Positions 36,422-50,459 are shown, numbered from the stretch's first letter. The stretch is 64,000 nt of DNA from Lithospermum erythrorhizon (GCA_019722365.1 JADFUC010002054.1:186001-250000), one strand, 5' to 3'. Numbers and translations: made by a program. The notes: generated by a model not told the origin, from the sequence alone.

Positions 36422-38160
36422 GATAAATGATAGAGTGAGTAGGCGATGTTGAGGGTATGCATTCTGGCGGTTCTTTAGTGTTAAGCATGTCAGTCAATCT
36501 CTTGAGGAGATAACTGTGAAGGTTGGGCATGGTGTGTTCTTTATAGAGAGCGAGCGTATAAGACTCTGGAAGAGGAGGGGCAATTATGGCTTCTTTAAAG
36601 CACTTAGCGGATTGACAAAGCGAGGACTGAGTCGGGATGAAGAGTTGAGGCCATCTTACTCGGGCCTTCGTCGTATGAGAGGAAGGCTAGGCAGCGTAGT
36701 TCCTCTGTGGTTCACGACCAAAGGCTTGTGCTATTGGGGCAACAGGTGGAGTCATCTTCCAAGTTGCGACATGAGGCAGGGAGGCCGTTTGGGGTCATCC
36801 GTACCGCCTGCGATGAGTGAGGATAGGGTTGCCAGCTTGAGGCGGAGTTGAGCAATTTGGACATACATGTGAAGGACCCGAGGCGTTGACAATTGGCTTC
36901 TTTCAGGGGTTGTCGTTGGTTTTGAAGGCTTGAACGGTTCTGTTGAACGACTTTCTTGGAGGATAGTGCTCGAGAAGGAGCGGAGATTCGGCGTGGGCCG
37001 ATTAGGCATAGAGCTTGAGAATCTTTGTCTTGCTTTTAGGGGGCTCTTTAGTTTTTATGCCTTCCACTATATTTTTGCTTTATTGATTTCATTTGTAAGC
37101 AGACTCTCCTTTGTTGAATACCATTTTGGTCTTGATTATTCTTGCTCTCGTTTTTCTCCTTGCCTCTTTGTTATTGATATAGTCAGCTTTATTAAACAAA
37201 TCAGTAGCTTTCTGAGAGTTAGATGTACCAATGCGTTATGGTGTCACCATTAATTATGAACCCACTACTCCATTGCTTGGCTTAACATAAAGTATGTTTA
37301 AGGTTATAATGGTGAACTTGCTATTTATAGGGATCAAATCAAACAGTTCGAGGTGGGGGGAGGTTATCTTTTGCTCATCGAGGGACTGGGCAGTTTATGC
37401 TCATACTTAGGAGTTCTAGGTGAGTTTAACCTCGCCAACCGAGGGTCAGTAGTTTATCTTTTATGTTCGAGTCTCGGGTAATTTAACCTCTATCGAGAGG
37501 TTAGATGGTTTATACTAGTGTTCAGGACTGGGGTAGAGAATTTATCCTCTTATCCGGGAGGGTTGGACATTTTATACTCGTGTTCAAAGTTAGGGGTGAG
37601 CGGTTATCCTCTTATTAGGAGGATAAACTCCTTTGTTGCCCGATCTTGACGTCTTGAGGAGCGACCATTTTGAATACCCTATTCTTCTTTCTCGAAGTCT
37701 TTAGTGGTTGTTGTTATGATGATGTCCGTAGCGCACAAAGAGGATGGTTCAACCGGACCACTTTTGAGGAGTCCTCTTGCTCTTTACGGTGGGCTTTTCC
37801 GTTTGAGTGCGCTCATAGATGTACCTATGCCATTTATGTGGTGTTGTGTCTGGCCGACATTTGTTGTGCCCGGTCGACCTTCCGTCATTTTCCATGGCGT
37901 TTCTTTATTATATCTAGCGATGCGTACTTGAGGATCATGATCTCTTGAGTTCTTCTCCGTTGTAGGAGGATGTCGTACATGAATTCTGCTTTGGGGCTTT
38001 GTAGACTGACATGTTCTCTTGATGGTTTAGTTGGGACCTCCTCTTCGATTATGCTCACGAGGAACGAAAAGTGACACTTTCGAGGTCTTTTTTTTAGTGC
38101 TTTAGACATTGGAGACCTCTGTTATTGATTGTCTACCGTCTTCGATGTTGAGGCGGAGTG
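36422..38160 (-). mobile_element. Left (3') part of Tat/Ogre-like element, poorly conserved
   Basis: This stretch runs from the copia A end to the recognisable Tat linker. It contains a ~60 bp tandem array (37345-37625). Reading frames of 111 and 107 codons on the plus strand (36516-36851, 36930-37253) match nothing I recognise. No RT or integrase motif was found, so the element is either truncated or another sequence intervenes. Confidence 0.35.
37345..37625. repeat. Tandem array, four to five ~60 bp units
   Basis: Units end in t(t/a)acctc or ttatcctc and contain cagtttat/agtttat/ggtttat followed by a (g)tgttc(a/g)-type block. Unit ends fall near 37368, 37431, 37488, 37546 and 37610, a spacing of 57-65 bp. 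Such minisatellites occur in non-coding parts of Tat/Ogre elements. Confidence 0.6.
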
Positions 38161-39290
38161 CATCATATACCTATTTACGACTTCTCCTTGTCTTTGAAAA
38201 AGCAGCAATTGTTATTCTTTGGGTTGGCTCATTAACTACCCCAACCCTGGAGAACTAATCTATGTTGGATCCTTTTCATGGGTGTTGGAGTTGCTCCCAG
38301 GCGCTTTTGAATACAGATCCTCCACATGTGTGCTCTTGATTGTATGTAGAGTTCTTGCTCCGCCTCAACTATGTGGTAGTTAGCTACCCTTCGTCCATGA
38401 CATGAGTAAAGACAAATGGTGTACCCGAGCAGTTGTTAAGCTTTGATGGAGTACCCTTTGCGTTGTAACTTCTTCTAACTCTTGTTCATGCCATGTACTT
38501 TGCTTTGATAATAACTTTAGGTGGTAGCTTTCAATGTTTACATCCTTTGAGATTAGTAGCACCTTGCTTTGACTAGGAGGTCATAAGCCTTGGAGTTTAT
38601 AGTTCGTACTTTCTATCTTAGGTCCTTGCACCGATATTCTTTGACATTGTGGATGGCACATGCTGCATGGTCAGTGGTGTCAATCCTTTGAGTGCTTCAA
38701 TGACTTCTTCATATCTTTACTTTAGGATGGCTTGGTGGTGCTTTTAGGCAGCCTACAGCAGCTCTTCTACTTGAGAACGATCCGTCTCTCTTCTTGTACA
38801 GTGGGCTTGGCATTGGCAGTGTGGCTCTTCGATGGTGAGCAGGTTTTAGATGCTGCGTGATCATCCTTACGATCAGTCAACCACTTTTCGCCAGGCATGA
38901 TCACGAGTTGAAGGTACTACATTCACGATTTGTGGATCCATGGTTTGCTTGATGGTACATTGTAGGTGGCCTTGGAGCCGATCGCGTGGAATAGGATAAA
39001 TATAAATTTCTCACAATAGGTGCAGGATACTTTCCGATTACCCATTGTCCTCTGATTGAAAGCGTTGAATCATGAAGCGGGTGCATTACGGTCTTTATCC
39101 AATGCCCGGCTTAAAATGTATTGGAAGGTAGGATGTTCCACGGTGATTCCTCGTGTACTAGCATCCTACTTATCTTGACATCACATAAACACCCCGATAT
39201 GTAGAGTGGCCGGTTATGGTCACCATCTTCTTCTGGCATGTCTTCATTTGTGAAGGTGACTGTGAAGCTCTGAGGAACCTCTAGGATTGC
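38160..39290 (-). pseudogene. Tat/Ogre-like protease and downstream pol linker relic
   Basis: The minus strand at about 39115-39270 reads FTVTFTNEDMPEEDGDHNRP, then LYISGCLCDVKISRMLV. That is the start of the aspartic protease domain of Tat-lineage gypsy elements, here with the catalytic DTG/DGGS region degraded. GQWVIGK and LYLSYST follow (38960-39030). Further along, KSYDLL-, GMNK- and YSIKA-type pieces (38400-38600) match the long linker these elements carry between protease and RT. The frame is broken many times. Confidence 0.65.
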
Positions 39291-39889
39291 ACAGGGCGCC
39301 TCTGGGTTGTCTAAGCCATGAGACGTCTTCGATCTCCACGTCTATTATGATCAGTTGTAGGTAGTCTCCAATTCAGTTCAAACCTAATTTTGAAATCTGC
39401 AGCTGACTTCTTGGGGATGGTGAGGATTATGTCGTTGACGTGAACACTTGTCTTCTTCTAGTATGGCTCACTTACATGGGTGAAGTCAATGCTTCTCATG
39501 AAACAACTTCTCTGATCGATGTCGTGGCATGATGGTACTTTTGATAGTCTGGTTTTTTGTATTGGCCTCTTACGGATGCTTGGGCTCAGTAGTTCGATCG
39601 ATTTAGCTCTGACGTCAGGGGATGTCGGACTCAAGAAAGGCGATACTCTTGGCTTGAACTTCCTTAGGTGTGGGTGTTTCTGTCTCCAGGTGAGTCTCCC
39701 TTTGTTCTCTTAGTCTTGAAAGAGAGAACTTAGTTGATTGGAGGTTATCGCATGGGCATCTTTCTTTACGATTTGGATAAAATCACTTGAGCAACACTTC
39801 ATGCTTAGGCTTTTAAAGGAATTGTCTTGCTAATTGGTCCCCACTGCTGATAAGCTGCTATGGTTAACTCCATGTCGTAATAGTCGTGG
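39290..39889 (-). pseudogene. Tat/Ogre-like gag, C-terminal half (left of copia B)
   Basis: Directly inside the break at 39889 the minus strand reads DMELTIAA in one frame (39838-39862), which continues the YILQGI..TFEQL segment on the other side of copia B. Further down, GDSPGDRNTHT (about 39640-39675) and IRKRPIQKTRLSKVPSCHD (39520-39580) are the basic tail before the protease. Ordinary stops and frameshifts are present. Confidence 0.65.
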
Positions 39890-39895
39890 ATAGCT
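39890..39895. repeat. Target-site duplication of copia B, left copy
   Basis: atagct immediately precedes the LTR start. The identical atagct follows the other LTR end at 57522-57527. Confidence 0.85.
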
Positions 39896-40854
39896 ATTTG
39901 AAATCAATAGTTATTGAATTCATTTATGCCCATTCACGACGATTGTTATAACAATTCATTTACTAGTTAGTGAATATTGATTACATGAGCGAACGTTCAA
40001 CTATAATAATTACAATTGATCGGGTTAAATAAACAAGATCATCGCTGATTATAATAATTTTAACGGTCTATTATATTATTATACGGCTGCTATTATCTAA
40101 GCCTAGAAGGTCACATACATACAATTTCATGTATAAAATTAAAGAGTACTTGCTAAATTGAGAATTGAATATTCTCAACTGAAAATTTTACATTAGTAAT
40201 GTGAAATATAAATTGGACAAATCCAGATTAATTAACTAGTTAGTTTAATTAATCAATTGGTTAGTTAGGCTTGTTAATAGCATTAGTAACTAGATTATTA
40301 GCTTGTTGGTGACTGTTAGTATTTAATTAACATACGAGTTAATTAAATAGAACAACTCATTAATGACTTTATATGATTAGTACTCTTAACGGTTTAATTA
40401 CTAATCAAGTCGACTCATTAACTTCAGCCAGGTTGAGCTATCAGATTAATTGAAGAGCCTATATGAACATGGAATTAGGTTTTATTCGCTTAACATGAAA
40501 CTAACAGCCTCAAATAATCGGCCTCCTACTCATTTTGAGGTGGCCAAACCATTTGAAAGTTTTGCTGATTACTTGATCAATGCTCATTGTGTCTATGAGC
40601 CAATCTGGATTCAACCGCTCTTCTTTGGTATCTGACTTGACTAGAAGCGTTACCATTTTGAGATGCTAGCATTCATTAGATTTCAAGGAGGCTTTGCTCA
40701 GAAGTTGTTGTAGTGACTTTTCCATTGCATTGTAAGTTTTGATTTAAATATATATGTATTATACATTTTGTAGTTCTGATTTTATGCAATTTAAATGATC
40801 TTGGTATGCTTTTTGTTTAATTTTTAAACAAGTTTTGCATAGTATTTTCCATCA
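39896..40854 (+). repeat. Copia B 5' LTR
   Basis: It starts atttgaaatcaatag (from TGTTGGAAATCAATAG, intact in the 3' copy) and ends ttttccatca. It shares long identical AT-rich runs with 47031-47890, such as attgaatattctcaa and ttaattaactagttagttta. Confidence 0.85.
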
Positions 40855-42560
40855 AATTAATTATCGAGCATGTTTAAGTTTATTTTGCATTATCATATAA
40901 AATTTGTTGAATAACAATTTTATTATAATTTTAATGTTTATATTTATGTTATGAATATATATTATATGAAAATTAATCAGAGTTCTATATGTGTGTTATC
41001 GTTTCTCAGTCATCGTAGTATAGTTTTGATGTTACGGCCGATGGAATTTAAAATTCATGAAATGAAAGAATATTAAAACTTGTTTTGATTGAAGATAAGT
41101 TTAATGTGTTTAGAGAACTACGTCAACAAAAGTTCTAACCATTTTTCCTACTGATACATGTCACACAAGGAGACAATGTCAGAAAAATTTCATAATTTTA
41201 CGGATAGTTGAAGTATCGAAATAATTTTGTTTTTACGGGTATTAATTGAATAATTAATTATTGAAAAATGATTTTTATGAAAATCAATTGGAATAATTCA
41301 AAGAAAATTGTAAGGAATATGCATGCCAAATGCTCGAGGATTTGTGGATCAGTTAAAAGCCTTCAAATCGTTTTTTTATAGAATTAAATTAAAAATGGAT
41401 AAGCGAAAAATTAAGCAAAATGGAGGCCTGCGTATGCGGAGGCCTGGGGCGCGTCCGGTGGCCAAGCGGGATGGATTTAAAGCCACCGTTGGGCCAGCGT
41501 CTCAGACGAAGCATCCGCCCAGGCGGCACGTAACGTCGGAATATAGTTACCATGATTTTATCGCTGATCAAAAGTCAATCCGCATCGTTGATTGAGAGTA
41601 ATTGTCTCGGCTTCACCAATTAACATTTATTGCATGATTATTGCATTCACACTTAATAGTATTAAGATGTGATTTGACTTTATGAGTCATTCGTTCCGTA
41701 CCCATAATGTATTTATTAAATCATATTTCCTTATAATTGAATTATTGCCTTATACATTGTAATGGGAATGGAAGGGATATTGATATGACTACTTTTTGTA
41801 TTTTATTTAAATACGATTAAATGACTAGTTTATTAGTAAACCGCCAATTTGGTCGTATTTATTTATTTATTTATTTTTTCATACATGGCTGTCACGTGTT
41901 AATGTAGTTAGATTTAGTAAATAAATGTCTTCTTGTGGAGGCACTAAAGATGGCATTTCATGAGGAGAACACTTGCTTAAACTTGGAAGTTTCCAAAATT
42001 TGAAGAATATAAGACTACGCTTGCTTCTAAAGTGAGTGTTGTGATAGGACAAATGTTAGTATTACGCTTTGAAAAGTGTTGCCAATAGATACATAGTTTT
42101 AGGGTCATATCATATGTCTTACGAATGTGTATTATTTATTTTTCTTTTCATGATGTGTATATACTTGAGTATTTGTTGTATAACATATTAAATAATATCA
42201 AAATAATATTAATCTACTTCACTAAAATTTAAGCAAAGTATCGAAGCCAATTTTAAAGTTATCTGACTTATCCACGGTACATTGGGCGCGTGTGTTAGGC
42301 GGGTGTACTAGTATCGTGATAGGTATGACAATAGATCATGTTGAAGTGATTTCAACTAGCACGTTGTAGACTTTTCGGATGATCATTCCAAAACAACGAA
42401 TAGAGTTTAAATTGGTTGTAAGCGGTGAAATTTATACTAACGTTGTGGGCTCGGTGATCGTTGTCGGAGTAATAACTTTGTTAGGGTGTTAGTAACCCAG
42501 AGTTTTGTGCATTAATTTACAATTGATTAGTTAATCTACCGTTGTGTTGGGATTCAAAAT
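40855..42560 (+). other. Copia B leader, related to copia A leader
   Basis: Non-coding. A GC-rich island at 41425-41545 contrasts with the AT-rich surroundings and sits where copia A has its own GC island (29440-29560). The 90-codon frame at 41323-41595 spans the island and has no known homologue that I recognise. Confidence 0.5.
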
Positions 42561-45500
42561 GTTGTAGTTTAATACGTTTGGTTAACCTAGCGAATCTTAG
42601 ATGCCTTGTAGATTTTGTGTGATTTGAAGTACGGGTATAATATTTACAAGTTATTTGTAATATGTTAGAATATTTTGAACTGCACTATCTATGATTGCAT
42701 ATTTTCTTTTATGATTGGCACACTAAATTTACCTGTTTTATTCACCGTTAATTGGGCAAAATTAAAAACATAACTTCATTATGTGAAATAAAATAAGTTA
42801 AGGAGAAATCCAAATACTTATGGTAATATAGTGTTATAAATGCTAAACGCATTTTCCTTCATAAGCAATTGAAGATGGTTATGTGCTAATAAAAGACAAG
42901 CAACAAGTACCACAATTATTTGATACTTGATTTGATCATGTGGGCATGTGAATTGAACTTAGGTTCAAGTAAACAAAGTCACATGATATAATTGAAAGAT
43001 AATTAATCTTTAATCTCAATTAAAAGGTGATGATGTTATGAAGACTAATATGTTATATTGTCTCTTAGCCACCAAACAAGTCTAAAATAATTGATCTGGT
43101 CTCTTTTATATCTAAATGAGAACACTATTGGATGATCTTGAATGTTGTGTATTTTAAGACATGTCATTGGTATTTATTTTCACCAACAAGATGAACTTTG
43201 TTCATGAATTGTGATGAAAAATAAGCTTGTGGTTTGTATAACCAAATAAGTAATATTGTTTATTGTTTGCATATCACTTGTAAAATTGAGTGCATAAAGG
43301 GCCATAGTTTGAAGTTAATGATTAAGTTCATCATTTCAAACATTAGGCGCCGAAAGAAGAATATTTAATAACACTTGAGAAATAGAAAGATGAGGTTATA
43401 TCTCAAATGATTTGTTATCAAAATCATGATATCATTGTATTTCATGTCGACATTTTTGGACATTGTTTTTGACTTCCCGTGGTTTTAAATTATGATTATA
43501 GGCCAAATATAGTAGTAGCGGGAACTAAGGTACGAAGAAAGATAATTGAGCTCTTGTGTAATGTTAGGTGACTACATTATAAGAGCACACAATTTAAATC
43601 CTCCATGAATGGTTGAAATTTCAAACTATTTTTCTTTTTGACTATATGAGTAGAAGTGGATGTCATATTTAATATGGACATCTACATATTTCCATCTATC
43701 AGGTGATTCTGATTAGAGGAATTTCATTCTATTCTTCTTAAAAGACATGATATTCTGAATAATAAATAATTGAGTAATACTTGTGAAAAGAACTTTAACA
43801 AGACTTGAGTTCAATCTTGTAAAGATAAACTGAGTCAACTCCTACTAGACTGAGTCTGAGGTATGTTAATCTTGATCAGTTTTGTATGTTGCACTGCAAG
43901 TGTTCGAGGATATAAATTAGATTCAATGATACATCAAAATTGATCGGAGTATGGGGAGGACCATATAAAATACTATCAAGTTGAATTAAATAATGACATG
44001 AGTAATGTATTATCAAGGAATAAGACATCATTAGATCTTAAGCGTGCTTGATAAAATTACATAAGTAAATAATTGTGTTTAATGAAGTTAAAACACAATG
44101 GATGAAACTCTTCGATTTTATATACCAAAGTAATTTTCATTCACACCTTAGATGTATTCGCTGGTTAGTGTCTGAAGTAAAGGAAGCTTGTGTACAATGT
44201 AGTTGAAACACAATGAATGAAATAAATTCACATATTAAAAGTTGTTGCACCTATCTTTAAATTAAATTTATTCATACTCAACTGTGAGACAACTCAAGAG
44301 TTATGTTTGACAAATAAATTTTGAAACGTCTCAAATGGACAAGTTAATTTTGTCACTAAAGTAGACATAATTTTAACTCGGGTCACAATGTTGAGATTAA
44401 TAAATAAATAATACGTAATTAGAAGAAAAGTAAGGTATTTATTTCCATCTAACATAAATTCTGATATATTGTATGTATAGTATCTTCATTATGAAGTATA
44501 AAAAGATGGAAGTAAATGTATGACTTGAATGTATTCAAATAGCTCCTTAGGAGGTACCAATCCAGTGTTAGAATCCTTCGATTATATTAGGAGTATTATG
44601 TGAGAATTTATGATACGTTTCTAATGCCTAATGCAAAGAGACATGATGATATGAATAAATCATACTCTAATATACGACTTAAAGTCATCCGAGTGGAATA
44701 GAATTGGAATACAATTAAATTATATAACTTTCATTCTATTCTATTCTAGATGGTGATTAAATCGAGGAAGTAAGAAACTATTTCCATTAAATGAGCAATA
44801 TAGTCATAAATGAATCAAATATTTGGTTTCGACCTAGTTAAAGGTGTTCATTGGTTGACTATGCACATGTCTATTTCAAGTCTTTCCTTATTGAGTACCC
44901 ACGTGTTGTAACATGTGTGTTTACGTGAGTGATCCAAAGAATGTTCCTAAGTAATGATTAGTGATGATGGATCACGTATTATTATTGGAGATTCGCATCT
45001 CAAGCGGAGACAATAAAAAAATGATTATACTATTAGTATCCAAGTTGCAAACTTGAGATATAGTATGATGGAGTTAAAATCTTCATCTTGATATTTTGAT
45101 TGAAATCAAAAGGGTCAAGAGTGAAGATGAACCTTGAGTTCCTTAAAGGTTAGTGGGAGCACAACTGCACATAATATTTTACACATTTGAGTACTAAAGG
45201 AATTTTTTACAAGTTTGAAGGGTATAATAGTAATTGATTATTATACATTTGTAAGTCCAATTACATATATGTGACATATACTATATTAGTCACAAGATAT
45301 AAGCTTAGATGATTTTTACTTGTTAAGCTATCAAATTAAATGAAGCTTGAAATTGAATAAAATGTATGATAGATTAATTTTATAATGAAATAGATTCTCT
45401 TATTGACGAAATGACTCTCCATTAGAGGTCCATTCCACAGTAAGGACCTCACATGATTGTGAGTTGTTGGAATCTATTACATAGTAATATGATTGACGTA

Positions 45501-46390
45501 TGCCATGTCGGGATCATGTGTTGTACATCACGACCGTGGCGTAGCAATTCCCGTAATGGGAATTGTGGGATTTACTAAAGGTGTGGCGGATTCGAATACA
45601 CTTTATAGTAACTTTAAAGAATAGAGTGACTATAGTTGTAGGAATAAATCAGTTGTTGGTGCCGCTTTGGCCCAGATGTGAGAATAGTGTCATGGACAGT
45701 TGTCCCATGTGGAACACTGTTAGCCAAGTAATTCATGAATGAGGGTGAGTCTAGTATACTCGGAGAGTAGACTAAAGAAACTTGAACTCAATATTACAAC
45801 ATTACCAGTCAATTTGTATTGTTGGTAATGTTATTAAAGAATATGCATTTAATAAGATAGATGTGTTTTAACACACTTTAATTGTGTTGTAAACCTACCC
45901 AATGATAACCCAAAAAATGGCTAAGCATATAAAATGCGAGAAATAGTCTTTATATATGCAAACAAGGTTTTGTCCTTGGTACACTTAACCTAGTAGAGTT
46001 CGACCATTAGTGTAAGTGGGTATTTGATAAGAAACTGAACCCGGATAAGTAATGTCCTGATTTGACTTGGTAAAGGGTTCGGCTCCCGTTTGTCCGTAGG
46101 CTGTATACTTCGAAGTATGTCGAGGTAACCTTATCAATCGGTTGATTTGGTTCGAGAGACGAGTTGTCGAGCGGATGGATGTAAAGACTACTTGTTAGTA
46201 GCTTTCTCGTTAAGGATGTGATTATAATCATTGCCTTCGACTGCGTATCTTTAAATGACTAAAGGCGTTCGTACGGCAGGATCCATAGCGTGGACGAGCG
46301 AAGCATCTCGGAGTTGATATATTCTTTTGTGATTAAATCAAAGTTTGATTTCACGAGATTGAAGAAGAAACTAAACGATGCAAGGTTCAG
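42561..46390 (+). other. Copia B interior without retroelement coding sequence
   Basis: This is about 3.8 kb of AT-rich DNA in the place where copia A has gag-pol. I found no gag knuckle, protease, integrase, YVDD or RNase H motif in any frame, and no open frame over 75 codons. Its origin is unknown. Confidence 0.5.
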
Positions 46391-47017
46391 TGGGAGCTAG
46401 TTCATTTACTTTCTAGGTTAAGTTAAGTAATTGATTAAATAAGGTAATTCTTGTTTTATAATTTGATTGTTAATTACATTATATGAATACGTAATTCATT
46501 CAGATAGTCATTTATTATTTTATAGTTGGTTGAAATAATAGAAATCTCTCGAAACAAAGTCTCACAGTTTCTAGAGAGGCAACTGTGGCGTTGAAGAGAA
46601 CATGGCGTCTCGGAGTTGATATGTATACGTGTCTATGAATTTTGCTTAGAAGCATTGAAGTTTAGGCTATTCTTAGACACTGCTATATAACTATCTATGT
46701 TATATGAGTTGTGTGTTTTGTCTATGTCAAATGTCTGCATATGGCGTGGATCATAACGTCATATGTTAGGTGACACAGTAAGTATAGCAGTAGATATTGA
46801 TATATTATAGGGGATATGTTCATCCTTGATATACAAAGGTAGATCACCAAGACTTTATCGAATCATGGTTGATTATTATGAGCACCCAGTGTAGTGGTTT
46901 ATAGTATGGTTTCATAGTTCGGTAAAAAGAAAGTCGTGGGCATTCATGACCTACTTTTCTTATGGTTAGCTTGTGACTAGAGATCGCGAGACAAAGGAAT
47001 TGTAAAGTAACCGTCCA
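46391..47017 (+). other. Copia B 3' untranslated region
   Basis: Non-coding and related to copia A 34700-35450. It leads to the polypurine tract. Confidence 0.5.
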
Positions 47018-47030
47018 AGGACAAGTAGAG
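47018..47030 (+). other. Copia B polypurine tract
   Basis: aggacaagtagag lies immediately before the LTR start TGTTGGAAATC. Confidence 0.7.
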
Positions 47031-47890
47031 TGTTGGAAATCAATAGTTATTAGTTTCATTTATTATGCCCATTACGACAATTGTTGTAACAATTCATTTA
47101 CTAGTTTAGTGAATGTGATTACATAAACGGAATGTTCAACTATAGTAATTGCAGTACTAGTCGGTTCTCCACTGATAATACCGGGGGTTATGCGGTGCTA
47201 GATCTGCATAACCCGTTATAATAATTTTAATGGCTAGTATACTATACGGTGCTATTATCCTAAGTCTAGAGCGTCACGCACATAAAGTAAAGTTGAGTTA
47301 AATTTCATGTATGAGGTAAACAGTAACACAACTTCTGAGAATTGAATATTCTCAATTGAAAATTTTACATTAGTAATGTGAAATATAGTGGATAAACCGA
47401 ATTAATTAACTAGTTAGTTTAATTAATCAATTGGTTGAATTGGGCTTGTTAATAACGATGGCTACTTCGTTTTAGCTTGTTAGTGACTTGTTAGTATTTA
47501 ATTAACATAAGTTAATTAAATAGAACAACTCATTAATGACTTTGTATGATGCTCTTAGCGGTTTAATTATTAATTAAAGTCGGCTCGTGTAACTTCAACG
47601 GGTTGAGCTATCGGAGTTAATTGAAGAGACCTATATAAACATAAGATTTATTAGGTTTTTATTCATAACATCAAAACCTAACCACAGCCTCAAAATAATG
47701 GCCTCCCTCTCCCTTTTGAGGAGAATTAGAACGTATCAACAAAACTTGAAAGGTTTGCTTTGATTAATAATCAGTCTCCATGTATTCTAGTTGACCCCAA
47801 TCTTTGGATTCCACCTCTCCTGGTGTGCAACATACTAGAGGCATTACCATTTTGTGATGCTAGCATTCGTTGGATTTCAAAGGAGGTTTT
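47031..47890 (+). repeat. Copia B 3' LTR, left part
   Basis: It starts TGTTGGAAATCAATAG and carries a TATA box tatataaa at 47632-47639. It stops at aaaggaggtttt where the chromovirus begins; the 5' LTR continues uninterrupted at the same point (about 40690). Confidence 0.85.
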
Positions 47891-50243
47891 TGTAACGACC
47901 CACCCCAAATTAAGCCATACGAGGTTAAGATCATTAACAGCACGTATACGAGTCGCAAGCGATGGATACAATATGACATAACACAAATTGTAAAATAAAG
48001 CTCCTATTTCCATAAGTGGTGTTCAGCCAATACATCCAACAAAATAAGGACAACGGAGACACAAATCCAAAATACATCATAAGGAAAGTATGTGCTTAGA
48101 CTCGTCGATATAATACAACCAGGTCGAATATACAAATTTTTCAGCAAAAGAAATGGCGTGAGGACTTAAATACGCGCGCTGCTATGATCTCACAGCGGCT
48201 AATGAAAACCAGCTCTCCTCGGCCACCTCAATGATCGCTCCTAGAAACCTAGGCATGAAGCATCGCCCGTAGAGAATAGAGAGTGAAGCTATTAAAATTT
48301 GAGTGAATACAAATACCACGGTGATTCCATCGCTATATATTCATCTTTATATATATATATAAATATATCATATACGCATTTTGATATCGAGGTACTAAAA
48401 TAACGTCCACATATCATAGATTTCTCTTATCTGATATTTACCTGACAGCTTTCTGCGTGAGATTATATTCATAACTAATGCATATTAGATTTAAAGGAAA
48501 CAATCTCGACACCTGAAAGTCATCAGTAGAGAATCACTCCAGATAATATACATATGAGAGTCGCCTCAAATAATACATATATGGGGAATGCCTCAAATAA
48601 TACATATGAAGGCCAAGACACTCCAAATAATACCTTGTGGGAATCCACCTCCGAATAATCGGATGGGGCCTCCATGACTCGCCTCGATGCGTATGTGCCC
48701 GAACCTCCGAATCACAGGTACACCCCTTGATAATACCTTTGAGCCTCGGTCAGGAGTGCTTTTGACTCATGAATAACACATAAACGATCAAGCGTCTAGC
48801 GATACCAGCCTTGTGACCACAGCATGTACATGACCACCACCCATGATTTCATAACATGGATTCTCTTAAAACTATCTCGCCAATGTAACTCGTAATCTCG
48901 ATTATGTCATAACATACTTCATAATCATAGTTATCTCGTAATGTCGATCAAATCTCGGTTTATTTCATACTATCGTCATAAATCACAATTTTCCACGTAA
49001 TATCGATTATAGCCACACAATACATGCTCGGAATAGTCTCAAACTGACACATAGAGAATATATGAAGGTCCCGTCGTGAGATTTGCATTTCACTTTCGGC
49101 AAAAGTAGTAATGATATCTACATCACGTCATGCTAGATCCGGGCTCGACTCTAATGAAAATTATACGTATAACGCATTACCAGAATAACTTCCCTTAACA
49201 TCTATATAAACCCAGGAGTGTTATACCGTCTCATGATTCAAATTTACAACTCTTATGATCATCTATTCCCGAGGTTGGTATCACCAAACTTACAACGTTC
49301 AATAACCATATTCCAGTCGCTTGACCTCGAAAATCTCAATATTCGTCGTCACCTTATTACCCCGAAGCAATAACATCTTAAGCACATTACAATCTATCTG
49401 AAATAAATTAACAACTAATTAACCCGTTAAATACAACCTCCAATTCAGTACTAATTACCATGAATTTTTTCCAAACTATAGACGAATCTACTTTATCCAT
49501 ATCCAGCCAACAATTCTATACCCAATTCAACTATATTAAAAAGTCCTACAACCTCATGTACATTTAAAGTCAGAAAAGTCAATAAGTCAACATACGACTT
49601 ACACCCTTTCCTTGATAACTACTCAAAATCACCTCTAATTCCTACGCCGATACTCGAGATAAGATTTCTATACCATAATACATTGAGATCTAAAGTCAAC
49701 AAAATCCAAGAAAAGTCAACTCTTTAAAAACTCGAAATATCCCAAAATATTCAATCTTTCTTTAGATGTAGGTAGAGGATGATGAGGAAATCCCATGGCT
49801 TTGTTAACTGCGTTTAAAATGATCGATGAAGAGAAATGGAAAGAAAATTTTGAGGGAGGAAGGGTGACAATGGCCCATGGAGGGAAGAAAGAGAATGATT
49901 TTTTTTCTTGTGTTGGATAATGATAGAAGTAGATAAGGAAAATGAGATTTTAAATGACTGTTGGTTAGGTTTATTTCTCGACTTTTAGTACTTAAATTTC
50001 AATGAAAACCGATTCCAAATATAAAATTTTCGAAATCTTATAAACTACTACTCATATAATACAAGTCTCCCAATCATCGATTTTATTCGAAATCATTTAT
50101 ACTATCACAGTTCACATGAGCCGAAATATACCACTGACCGGCCGTTTTGTTAAATTCTCACTACTCGACTTGAAATTTTAACTTAATACTCCCCTTGAAA
50201 CATATCTTATCAACGTAATATTAGTAGAGGAGCGGGTTATTCG
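47891..50243 (-). repeat. T2 3' LTR
   Basis: On the plus strand it opens tgtaacgacccaccc and ends gcgggttattcg, and aligns with 54978-57362. It includes an array of aataatacatat-containing units at 48530-48790. A polypurine-like gggtagaa on the minus strand (50251-50244) abuts it. Confidence 0.85.
48530..48790 (-). repeat. Tandem array in T2 3' LTR
   Basis: Units of ~35 bp contain ctcaaataatacatatgagg-type sequence. It is in the same relative position as the palindromic arrays of T1 but has a different sequence. Confidence 0.65.
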
Positions 50244-50262
50244 TTCTACCCGCTTATAAAAT
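50244..50262 (-). other. T2 polypurine tract
   Basis: The minus strand reads attttataagcgggtagaa directly before the 3' LTR, close to the usual gypsy tract form with a purine run at the LTR edge. Confidence 0.6.
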
Positions 50263-50459
50263 TTAGTCCTCGAAATTTACTTAACCTGCATGGCATGCAT
50301 TTTGATACAACTTATTGACCTCGTAGTAATTCATATACTATCGTATTATAGTACAAAGTTTAGAACTAACCTGGCCGAAGAGATGTGGATGACTTGACGT
50401 CCTCATACCATTTCGTATAGGCTTCCATAAAACAAATTTGATTCGCACTTGCTTGCCAC

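Noticed and set aside
36516..37253. Two plus-strand frames of 111 and 107 codons suggestive of a gene
   Set aside because: No recognisable domain, separated by a stop, and located between copia A and Tat debris. They could still be part of an unidentified element.
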